In this document: positions 18,743 to 24,003 of the stretch, piece by piece
Numbering within the stretch: the stretch's first letter is position 1
Layout of the letters: each line of letters begins with the position of its first letter
From: a virus
DNA: 25,688 nucleotides
Virus record (IMG/VR): IMGVR_UViG_3300044631_003191
Location: 1 to 25,688 of that record
Reading direction: 5' to 3' (one strand)
The notes under the pieces: generated by a model
The model's input: only the letters and a program-made list of their open reading frames with translations
Databases searched by the model: none
Told to the model about the DNA's origin: nothing
Position numbers and translations under genes: made by a program

Positions 18743-19142
18743 TTGGTGTCTCCAAGTGGTGGTCACTCACCGGCACCGGCTCGATGGCGGGGCGCCACCT
18801 GCTGCCGGGGTGCGACAGAATCGCCTCAGCAAGCGCTGCGGCGCCCAGGCCGTGGCTGCCATCAACCTCACGGATGATCTCAGCCAGCCTCAGGACGTGG
18901 CCGACTCTTGGGGGCAGATCATCATCCGCCAAAACTTCCGGCCCCGGCAGGCGCTCAGCGACGGGCACCGGCTCGGGCTGGGCCAGGGCGATGCTCACGT
19001 CTTGAATAGCGCTCTCAAGTGGCTGCAGCGTGAAAAAGTCAGGTTTGTAGCTGCCTTCCATAATGGCTGGGATCAAGTCGCGCAGTTCGCCTAGGGCACC
19101 AGTCAGCCGCTGGATCAGCTCTCGGGGGGTGGGATTGGTCAT
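18735..19142 (-). CDS. Modular protein, paralogue of the 18077 gene
   Basis: A 135-residue protein from the ATG at 19142. PRELIQRLTGALGELRDLIP is followed by SIALAQPEPVPVAERLPGP, the helical module HVLRLAEIIREVDGSHGLGA and the end RWRPAIEPVPVSDHHLE. It thus contains the VSER-type linker twice but stops where the 18077 protein has its Trp-rich module, so it looks like a shortened or rearranged relative. The leader before its ATG (GTGACCACC..CTT...ACCAATG) resembles the leader before 18742, supporting tandem duplication. Its stop overlaps the next start by 8 nt. Confidence 0.6.
   Translation of the reverse strand: MTNPTPRELIQRLTGALGELRDLIPAIMEGSYKPDFFTLQPLESAIQDVSIALAQPEPVPVAERLPGPEVLADDDLPPRVGHVLRLAEIIREVDGSHGLGAAALAEAILSHPGSRWRPAIEPVPVSDHHLETPND
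18967..18990. repeat. 24-bp dispersed repeat, copy 2
   Basis: This is the partner of 18426-18449. The direct repeats could recombine and swap or delete the module between them. Confidence 0.85.
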
Positions 19143-19173
19143 TGGTTTCACAGAAGAGGTGGTCACTTGTGGG

Positions 19174-19374
19174 TCAAAGGAGTAAATCGTCAACATCTTC
19201 GATAAATTGCTCTATTTTTTTGTTGACTGGGCCAAAACCCTGATCTTTTTCTTTGCCATCTGTTTGATAAATTGGCCAGTAAGTGTGGAGAACACTACGA
19301 AGCTCTCCCTTTGCTCGCTCCCAGGCCATATACCTCATTGTCTCGGCAACGCTGCGATTTGAAATGTCAAACAT
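19174..19374 (-). CDS. Small hypothetical protein
   Basis: A 66-residue protein. It is helical (VAETMRYMAWERAKGELRSV) with an acidic C-terminus (IEQFIEDVDDLLL). The ATG at 19374 is preceded by GAGGAG with 5-nt spacing, one of the better Shine-Dalgarno sites here. The leader sequence ACCCACAAGTGA is repeated before the next gene (19142). No domain recognised. Confidence 0.6.
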   Translation of the reverse strand: MFDISNRSVAETMRYMAWERAKGELRSVLHTYWPIYQTDGKEKDQGFGPVNKKIEQFIEDVDDLLL

Positions 19375-19395
19375 TAGTTCTCCTCACTTGTGGGT

Positions 19396-19569
19396 TCAGG
19401 GAAGTCGGGGGACATTTGGCAGTGGCTGCCAAAAGCATGGATAGAAGAAGTCGCCGTCGCGGGTTTCCCAGTGGCGGCCAACGGCGTGGATGATGTCGAT
19501 GGAGTCGTAGTCAGTGGCGAGAATCTCTGTGCCGTCAAGTGGAGCAATGTCAATGAGCTTCCAGTTCAT
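19396..19569 (-). CDS. Short DUF551-like protein
   Basis: A 57-residue ORF from the ATG at 19569. WKLIDIAPLDGTEILATDYD matches the very common phage/prophage pattern W.pIdtAP.DGTeIL, followed by a Trp-containing strand module (HWETRDGDFFYPCFWQPLPN). The function is unknown. Its start overlaps the stop of the upstream small gene by one base (TAATG). The motif and coupling make it a confident gene despite its size. Confidence 0.75.
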   Translation of the reverse strand: MNWKLIDIAPLDGTEILATDYDSIDIIHAVGRHWETRDGDFFYPCFWQPLPNVPRLP

Positions 19570-19736
19570 TAGTGCGTTCCACTACGGTGGGTTGATTTGT
19601 AGATCGTGTCGGCAAACGCCTGATCCCAGCGTCGCCTTTCGTCGGCGCACTCCTTTTCGTTGAAAAGCTGGTAAAGCTCCAACGATCCAGCAGGAGGCAA
19701 GTCCTTGGTGAGATCAAGTAAGTCTTGTAGGTCCAT
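19569..19736 (-). CDS. Short hypothetical protein
   Basis: A 55-residue ORF from the ATG at 19736 with a clear Shine-Dalgarno (AAGGAG, 4-nt spacing). LQDLLDLTKDLPPAGSLELY then a charged helix (NEKECADERRRWDQAFADTI). No family recognised. The stop overlaps the next start (TAATG). Confidence 0.65.
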   Translation of the reverse strand: MDLQDLLDLTKDLPPAGSLELYQLFNEKECADERRRWDQAFADTIYKSTHRSGTH

Positions 19737-19766
19737 CAGTCTCCTTCAATAGTGTGGTTGGCTTGA

Positions 19767-20267
19767 TTACTCATGACGGCTGAACTCTCCGTGTAACGAC
19801 TCTCTGAGCTTGCGGACAGCGGCAGCACATTCGTGCTTGCAATCAAAAAGACGTGTCCTGTAGAGCTGGCCTTTGTGCCAGACCTGCCCAGTCCATCTGC
19901 CGGTATTTCTTATCTGGCTGACACCCTTGACTCCTGAGGTGCTGTCCTTCCTGATGCGCATGTTACGCATGTTGATCCCAGGATCCGCTTCTCGCAGATT
20001 TTCAATCCGGTTGTCCAGTCGATCACCGTTGATGTGGTCGAGCAATGCCACAGGGCTGTTTCCATGCATAACCCATATCAAACGATGCGCAAGATATTTC
20101 TTGCGGTTGATCCCGACAAGCCAATAGCCTTCAGTATTAACAGCGCCAGCCCTGGAGCCCTTTTGTGCTTTGGGACCCTTATTGACGCGCCAATACAGAA
20201 AACCATCAGCATAGTCAAAGAGTTCACGAAGAAGCTCTATTGACGGCAGTTCGGCTGGGGCTGGCAT
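19767..20267 (-). CDS. HNH homing endonuclease with AP2-like DNA-binding domain
   Basis: A 166-residue protein from the ATG at 20267, which overlaps the previous stop (TGATG). The N-terminal part GFLYWRVNKGPKAQKGSRAG is typical of HNH_3 proteins. The HNH core is YLAHRLIWVMHG...LLDHINGDRLDNRIENLR (about 58-92; H, D-H and N). SGVKGVSQIRNTGRWTGQVW with the following strands and helix (about 110-155) is an AP2-type DNA-binding domain. This architecture is usual for free-standing phage homing endonucleases and intron-encoded relatives. It probably spreads itself by cutting phages that lack it. No intron boundary was recognised nearby. Confidence 0.9.
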   Translation of the reverse strand: MPAPAELPSIELLRELFDYADGFLYWRVNKGPKAQKGSRAGAVNTEGYWLVGINRKKYLAHRLIWVMHGNSPVALLDHINGDRLDNRIENLREADPGINMRNMRIRKDSTSGVKGVSQIRNTGRWTGQVWHKGQLYRTRLFDCKHECAAAVRKLRESLHGEFSRHE

Positions 20268-20476
20268 CACTCGTAGTCCCCCTGTCTAATAGGCAGCGTC
20301 AAATAACGCAAAATAGGAATAGATCCAGCCCAGGCAGAATTAAAGTCCTTCAACACCTTGTCGGTAATCCAATAATTTCCGCCCCAGCCATCACAACCAG
20401 TTCCGCCGGCATTTCCCCAGAACCACCGCCCAAGGAAGCCGCCTTCACTGGTTATGCGGAAGAAGTGATTGCCCAT
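20267..20476 (-). CDS. Small Gly/Trp-rich hypothetical protein
   Basis: A 69-residue protein. The central FLGRWFWGNAGGTGCDGWGG is unusually rich in Gly and Trp, and strands flank it. No family recognised. It is the first gene behind the promoter at 20501-20529 and shares its stop with the HNH start. CAGGGG lies upstream of the ATG. Confidence 0.6.
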   Translation of the reverse strand: MGNHFFRITSEGGFLGRWFWGNAGGTGCDGWGGNYWITDKVLKDFNSAWAGSIPILRYLTLPIRQGDYE

Positions 20477-20500
20477 GCCGCCCCTGTGAACTACCTGCCA

Positions 20501-20529
20501 ATCGTAGCACCATTAGTCCCAGGCAGCAA
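20501..20529 (-). promoter_or_regulatory. Promoter matching the cyAbrB promoter
   Basis: On the minus strand TTGCTG (20524-20529), 17 bp, TACGAT (20501-20506), continuing TGGCAGGTA. The 15 bases from the -10 box onward differ from the cyAbrB promoter at one position. The -10 starts 30 nt before the ATG at 20476, exactly as for cyAbrB. Confidence 0.6.
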
Positions 20530-20532
20530 CCC

Positions 20533-20856
20533 CTAACCCTCTAGCTTTGGAAAAGAGATTCGCTCAGCGACTACCAGATCGCCCTCCCTTCTGAATCTGT
20601 AAACGCACTCGCCCTCAGCGGCAAGAAGCTCAAAGCATCTTCCACTGAAACGCATACCGTGAATTACATAGGTGTCAGTCAGTATGTCGTAATGATTTTG
20701 TCTCGTCAGCGCCCAGCCGAGCATTTCAACCGGAAACAAAGCAAATCTGATACAGCGAGCCCACCAGGGAAGGGTTACCCCCTCTGGCAAAGAAAAGAAA
20801 TCACAGATTTGATTAAAAGCTTTTACCCTGAACCTGAAGAAAAAATCTTTTTTCAT
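20533..20856 (-). CDS. Hypothetical protein
   Basis: A 107-residue protein, not recognised. The N-terminus is basic and aromatic (KKDFFFRFRVKAFNQICDFF), with a mildly hydrophobic helix (CIRFALFPVEMLGWAL) and a strand-rich C-terminus (ECVYRFRREGDLVVAERISF). It could associate with membranes. ATG at 20856, 12 nt after the preceding gene. Confidence 0.6.
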   Translation of the reverse strand: MKKDFFFRFRVKAFNQICDFFSLPEGVTLPWWARCIRFALFPVEMLGWALTRQNHYDILTDTYVIHGMRFSGRCFELLAAEGECVYRFRREGDLVVAERISFPKLEG

Positions 20857-20868
20857 TGTTATACGGGT

Positions 20869-21141
20869 TTAGCAGTCCCACTCCGTTTGACGTGGCTCAG
20901 CGCCTTGAGAGCGAAGCCAGGGCAAAAGCTTTGAATTAAAGCAGTCGGGACATAGGTCAACCTCGGTGTACTCACCAAATCCGCCATCTGGATACGACAT
21001 GCCTGTGCGACACTGAACTTTTACATCTTGGATAGCCCAGTTTTCTTTTGTCTCAATCTTTTCTTTGCACAGATCACAAGTTGCTGAAGTCAAAACCTCT
21101 TTAACTTGTTGTGGAACGATTGTTTTTTCGTAGTGTTTCAT
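20869..21141 (-). CDS. Zinc-finger phage protein
   Basis: A 90-residue protein with paired cysteines TCDLCKEK (about 22-25) and DLCPDCFNSKLLPWL (about 67-70), forming a probable zinc ribbon around a strand-rich middle (SYPDGGFGEYTEVD). The pattern matches a recurring phage/bacterial small protein of unknown function. The ATG overlaps the previous stop (ATGA). Confidence 0.7.
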   Translation of the reverse strand: MKHYEKTIVPQQVKEVLTSATCDLCKEKIETKENWAIQDVKVQCRTGMSYPDGGFGEYTEVDLCPDCFNSKLLPWLRSQGAEPRQTEWDC

Positions 21142-21377
21142 TTGAAATTAACAGAATCGGAGTAGCCATCAAAAAGCACGGGCGGCTTTTCAGCTAAAAG
21201 CTTAGCGCATTGATTTTGTAAAAGCTCGATCTCGTGCAAAAGAACATGAATTGTTCCAAGCTGATCAAGGCCAGCTCGAACACAGCGGTTGGCGAGAGCT
21301 GAAGTCAAGTAAAACTCTCCAGCATCTTCTACTGTAAAACGAGGTGAATTGCGAGAAGCAGAATGGCTAGTCATCAT
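21138..21377 (-). CDS. Small hypothetical protein
   Basis: A 79-residue protein from the ATG at 21377 (a second ATG follows directly). The helical middle (EFYLTSALANRCVRAGLDQL, IHVLLHEIELLQNQCAKLLA) suggests a coiled coil. No family recognised. Overlaps the previous stop by one base (TGATG). Confidence 0.6.
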   Translation of the reverse strand: MMTSHSASRNSPRFTVEDAGEFYLTSALANRCVRAGLDQLGTIHVLLHEIELLQNQCAKLLAEKPPVLFDGYSDSVNFK

Positions 21378-21856
21378 CAAAAGTGATGGTTTTTAATATC
21401 GGTAAGAAGAATTTCTTTCGTTTTCAACAACAAGTCTTTTTCGCCCCCATCAAGAGCCTCGCACAAAGCATCGATTCTTTTTTCAATAATGCTTCTGCAA
21501 GTATTCACGGCTTTATTTTGCGATACAAGAGCAACTGACTTGACCGAGGAAATAAACGTAGTAAGAGTTTGAATTTCGTTCTCTGGTGAAAACTCACGAA
21601 GAAAGCTGCCTGCGCTAGACAGTAAATCATCTTGATGGCTTCTTACACATCTTTCCCCAAAATCATTAAACCTAAGCCAAAATGCAGAAACACGGTGGCT
21701 AGAAACCTCTACAATCTGGCACGTTTTAAGTGGATCTGAATTCAACCTCCAAAGAGAGCCAGGTTCCAGACAGTTGCGATAGCTGTTGAACAAAGTCTGT
21801 TCGTCAAAGGAAGATACTTCACTCAGTATGTCAGAGATGGATTTGATTTGAGTCAT
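21377..21856 (-). CDS. Hypothetical protein
   Basis: A 159-residue protein. The N-terminal half contains a strand-rich segment (PGSLWRLNSDPLKTCQIVEV, AFWLRFNDFGE) like small SH3-type domains. The C-terminal half is helical (FISSVKSVALVSQNKAVNTC). No family recognised. Coupled on both sides. Confidence 0.6.
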   Translation of the reverse strand: MTQIKSISDILSEVSSFDEQTLFNSYRNCLEPGSLWRLNSDPLKTCQIVEVSSHRVSAFWLRFNDFGERCVRSHQDDLLSSAGSFLREFSPENEIQTLTTFISSVKSVALVSQNKAVNTCRSIIEKRIDALCEALDGGEKDLLLKTKEILLTDIKNHHF

Positions 21857-22059
21857 CTATCAAATAAAGCTGATTTAATGACCGACAGGCACTCAGGGCA
21901 AGGAACTTGTCGGCTTTGATTTTCTTCTGAGTAGGCCGCGTGATCTATACTTTGAAAACACCAATCGAAACTAGATACTCTTTGCCCGCACCAGGAGGTC
22001 TTCCGCCTGTCAGCGTGCGTGTGCTGAATACACTTGACGTGCTCAGGTCTGTTATTCAT
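21853..22059 (-). CDS. Small Cys/His protein, probable zinc site
   Basis: A 68-residue protein from the ATG at 22059. HVKCIQHTHADRRKTSWCGQ, FQSIDHA and VPCPECLSVIKS give the C..H..WCG...DHA...CPxC layout of small phage zinc proteins. Function unknown. Overlaps the preceding gene by 8 nt and couples to the next by ATGA. Confidence 0.6.
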   Translation of the reverse strand: MNNRPEHVKCIQHTHADRRKTSWCGQRVSSFDWCFQSIDHAAYSEENQSRQVPCPECLSVIKSALFDR

Positions 22060-22405
22060 GCTTCTGAAATTGCTCAATTTCCTCAACCGTAGTAAATTCT
22101 GTTTGACTCTTGTGCCCCTGTAGCATTTCAGATGTCAGGTAGACAAACTTATTCCACTCACAGAAACGCTTGCTAATGTTATTTTCTTTCATCCAATGTG
22201 TAAAAGCCCAGACATGACCGAAATAAGGCTTGCCATCGCCCCAGGACATTTCCACCTCGTCAAGGGTTGGTTTGTATTTTTCGATAAACTGCTTCGATAA
22301 CAGCTCTCGCTTTGCTTTCCGTAGCTCGTCAACCACGACCTGATAACCTTTAATCTGATTAACAGCAGATTCGATGTCAGCTTCAATCTGTTCGAGTTCA
22401 CTCAT
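22052..22405 (-). CDS. Coiled-coil plus Trp-rich hypothetical protein
   Basis: A 117-residue protein. Residues 1-45 are a clear coiled coil (LEQIEADIESAVNQIKGYQV, ELRKAKRELLSKQFIEKYKP). The second half is aromatic (YFGHVWAFTHWMKENN). No domain recognised. The ATG overlaps the previous stop (ATGA). Confidence 0.6.
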   Translation of the reverse strand: MSELEQIEADIESAVNQIKGYQVVVDELRKAKRELLSKQFIEKYKPTLDEVEMSWGDGKPYFGHVWAFTHWMKENNISKRFCEWNKFVYLTSEMLQGHKSQTEFTTVEEIEQFQKHE

Positions 22406-22572
22406 TCCATTACTCCCGCACAGTAAGCCCCATTGCTCCAGGCAATAGCAGAAATTCGCTTGACATGGATTTCCGCATCCTCGCCAGGCTTTGGTGGCAT
22501 ACCAGATCCCTCATTGTGCCACCATTTTTCAAACAGTTCCATGACTTCTTTTTGTGTTTTCAATGGTTTCAT
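22402..22572 (-). CDS. Small phage protein (WWHNEGSG type)
   Basis: A 56-residue protein from the ATG at 22572. VMELFEKWWHNEGSGMPP and VKRISAIAWSNGAYCAG match a small protein seen repeatedly in phages (WWHNEGSGM...IAW.NGAY.A). Function unknown. The ATG overlaps the stop of the 39-residue membrane peptide (ATGA). Confidence 0.7.
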   Translation of the reverse strand: MKPLKTQKEVMELFEKWWHNEGSGMPPKPGEDAEIHVKRISAIAWSNGAYCAGVME

Positions 22573-22688
22573 TTGTTCATAGCTCCTGTAAGAAAAGCCG
22601 CGACTAAAAATCCAGTAACGAAGCCCAGCGACATTCCAGTTGTAATGGTTTGGACTGAGTGGCAAACAGCAAATGCCTGAGTGATCAT
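22569..22688 (-). CDS. 39-residue membrane peptide
   Basis: A short ORF with one transmembrane segment (TGMSLGFVTGFLVAAFLTGA). It is linked by 4-nt ATGA overlaps to genes on both sides (22685-22688 and 22569-22572), which strongly supports translation. Function unknown. Confidence 0.65.
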   Translation of the reverse strand: MITQAFAVCHSVQTITTGMSLGFVTGFLVAAFLTGAMNK

Positions 22689-23008
22689 CTCTTTGCCTCG
22701 TGAAACATTTCCATCAAATGCAAAAGATTTCTTTTTTGGATCTCGGTGAGGATACTTTCGTAAATAGGATAAACATCAGAGACATCTGATTCCTGCAACG
22801 CCAGCCAGTCCTGATCAGCAAGCCAGTCAGCGATTTCACCAGTAAAGCCAGGGGGCGGAGATGTGTCAAGAAGATCTCTGTGTTTCTTCCAGAGAAAAGC
22901 TTCAACATTCAGAAGATGAATGTCCCCCATCTTTGAGATTGGGATTATTCGTCCATCTTTGGTTTTCCAGACGGATTCTTCGATTGCGGTTTTTGTTGAG
23001 TTTTTCAT
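22685..23008 (-). CDS. Conserved-looking phage protein
   Basis: A 107-residue protein. VWKTKDGRIIPISKMGDIHL followed by LNVEAFLWKK matches a widespread small phage protein (W.tk.G..i.i..M...HL.N). The middle is Asp/Trp-rich (ADWLADQDWLALQES). Function unknown. ATG at 23008, 20 nt after the preceding gene. Confidence 0.65.
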   Translation of the reverse strand: MKNSTKTAIEESVWKTKDGRIIPISKMGDIHLLNVEAFLWKKHRDLLDTSPPPGFTGEIADWLADQDWLALQESDVSDVYPIYESILTEIQKRNLLHLMEMFHEAKR

Positions 23009-23028
23009 GTGATGACGTAAAGCAAAAA

Positions 23029-23253
23029 CTAAAGTCGTTCAACGCGCATTTCACGCCAACGATACCTGTAAGTCACTGGTGTTAAATCGCCAGTGTCCCG
23101 ATAACCTGGTTGAGTTCGATCTGGCTTAAACATTCCAGTGCCATCACCGTTGTTTTTGACAAGGATGAAGCTGCCAAGATCAAACTCGTGGCGATAGGCA
23201 CGAGTTGGCGACCTGAAATACCTATCTCGATTTGGATCAGCCGCAAAATACAT
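23029..23253 (-). CDS. Small basic hypothetical protein
   Basis: A 74-residue, Arg/Tyr-rich protein (RDRYFRSPTRAYRHEFDLG, VTYRYRWREMRVERL) with a probable strand core (SFILVKNNGDGTGMF). No family recognised. ATG at 23253, 5 nt after the previous gene. Confidence 0.55.
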   Translation of the reverse strand: MYFAADPNRDRYFRSPTRAYRHEFDLGSFILVKNNGDGTGMFKPDRTQPGYRDTGDLTPVTYRYRWREMRVERL

Positions 23254-23258
23254 GCTGT

Positions 23259-23486
23259 CTATTTCTCCAAGCGATACTGCAGAAACTCGGGCTCAATCAT
23301 TCCATCTCGCTGATTGATATACTGCCACGCCTCATTCCATGTAAAACAGGGGCGAGTGCAAGATTGCCACCATTTACGCGCCAGAGAGCGACGCTCTGAG
23401 CGAAGCGTTTTGCCCCAGTCAAGTTGCAAGAAACGAAGGCGATTGAGCAGTGAATCGGTTTCTAGCTGAGGAGTGAGGCTGGTCAT
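23259..23486 (-). CDS. Small hypothetical protein
   Basis: A 75-residue basic protein with helical segments (LLNRLRFLQLDWGKTLRSER, FTWNEAWQYINQRDGM). No domain recognised. The 66-nt gap upstream (23487-23552) is GC-rich with short self-complementary pieces (CGGC/GCCG) but no clear terminator or promoter. Confidence 0.55.
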   Translation of the reverse strand: MTSLTPQLETDSLLNRLRFLQLDWGKTLRSERRSLARKWWQSCTRPCFTWNEAWQYINQRDGMIEPEFLQYRLEK

Positions 23487-23552
23487 GGCTGGTAAATAGC
23501 GAGTGGTGATTGCCGGATTGGGGACGGCTCCGGCGGGCCGCGTGGTCAGGGC

Positions 23553-23966
23553 TCAGACAGCCTCAAGGGCAGCCAGTTGCAGCTTCAGCTCATCGAGCGA
23601 AGCAGACTGCAACCCCTCTTGCTCCTTGACCTCGATCGCTTCCATGATCTTCTGGCGCTTGGTTGCACGCTCAGTAGCCTCGGAGGCCTTCTGAGCCTCC
23701 TCCTGGCGCACGGCGATCACGGTCTTCAGAAGCTCCAACATCGCCCTCAGCGTGTCCCTGCGGGGGTTCTTGGAGGTCTCCACGAAGCTCTCCTCCTCCA
23801 GGGACTTCAGCTCGCGGTTCACCTCGATGGCGATGTTGTTGACACTGAAACCGCTACGAGAAGTAAGAGGAATGTCCCAGAGCTGTTCAACAGTCAGCTC
23901 GCCCCGCTCAGAGGGGAAGCGAAACTTTTTGCGAGAGGCGAGAAGAAACAGATTAACTTCAGACAT
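23553..23966 (-). CDS. Widespread phage early-region coiled-coil protein
   Basis: A 137-residue protein from the ATG at 23966. LFLLASRKKFRFPSERGELT, VEQLWDIPLTS, NNIAIEVNRELKSLEEESFV match a very common phage early protein. The C-terminal half is a coiled coil (VRQEEAQKASEATERATKRQ, then SLDELKLQLAALEAV). Function unknown; often found with recombination and replication genes. The open frame to 24038 runs over the gap to the next gene and is less likely. Confidence 0.75.
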   Translation of the reverse strand: MSEVNLFLLASRKKFRFPSERGELTVEQLWDIPLTSRSGFSVNNIAIEVNRELKSLEEESFVETSKNPRRDTLRAMLELLKTVIAVRQEEAQKASEATERATKRQKIMEAIEVKEQEGLQSASLDELKLQLAALEAV

Positions 23967-24003
23967 GGTGCGTAAAAAGTGATGTGTGTTTGAAAAATGA
24001 TGA

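Noticed and set aside
19767-20267. Group I intron around the HNH/AP2 gene
   Set aside because: Neighbouring genes are intact and coupled to it by TGATG; no split gene or intron core was recognised.
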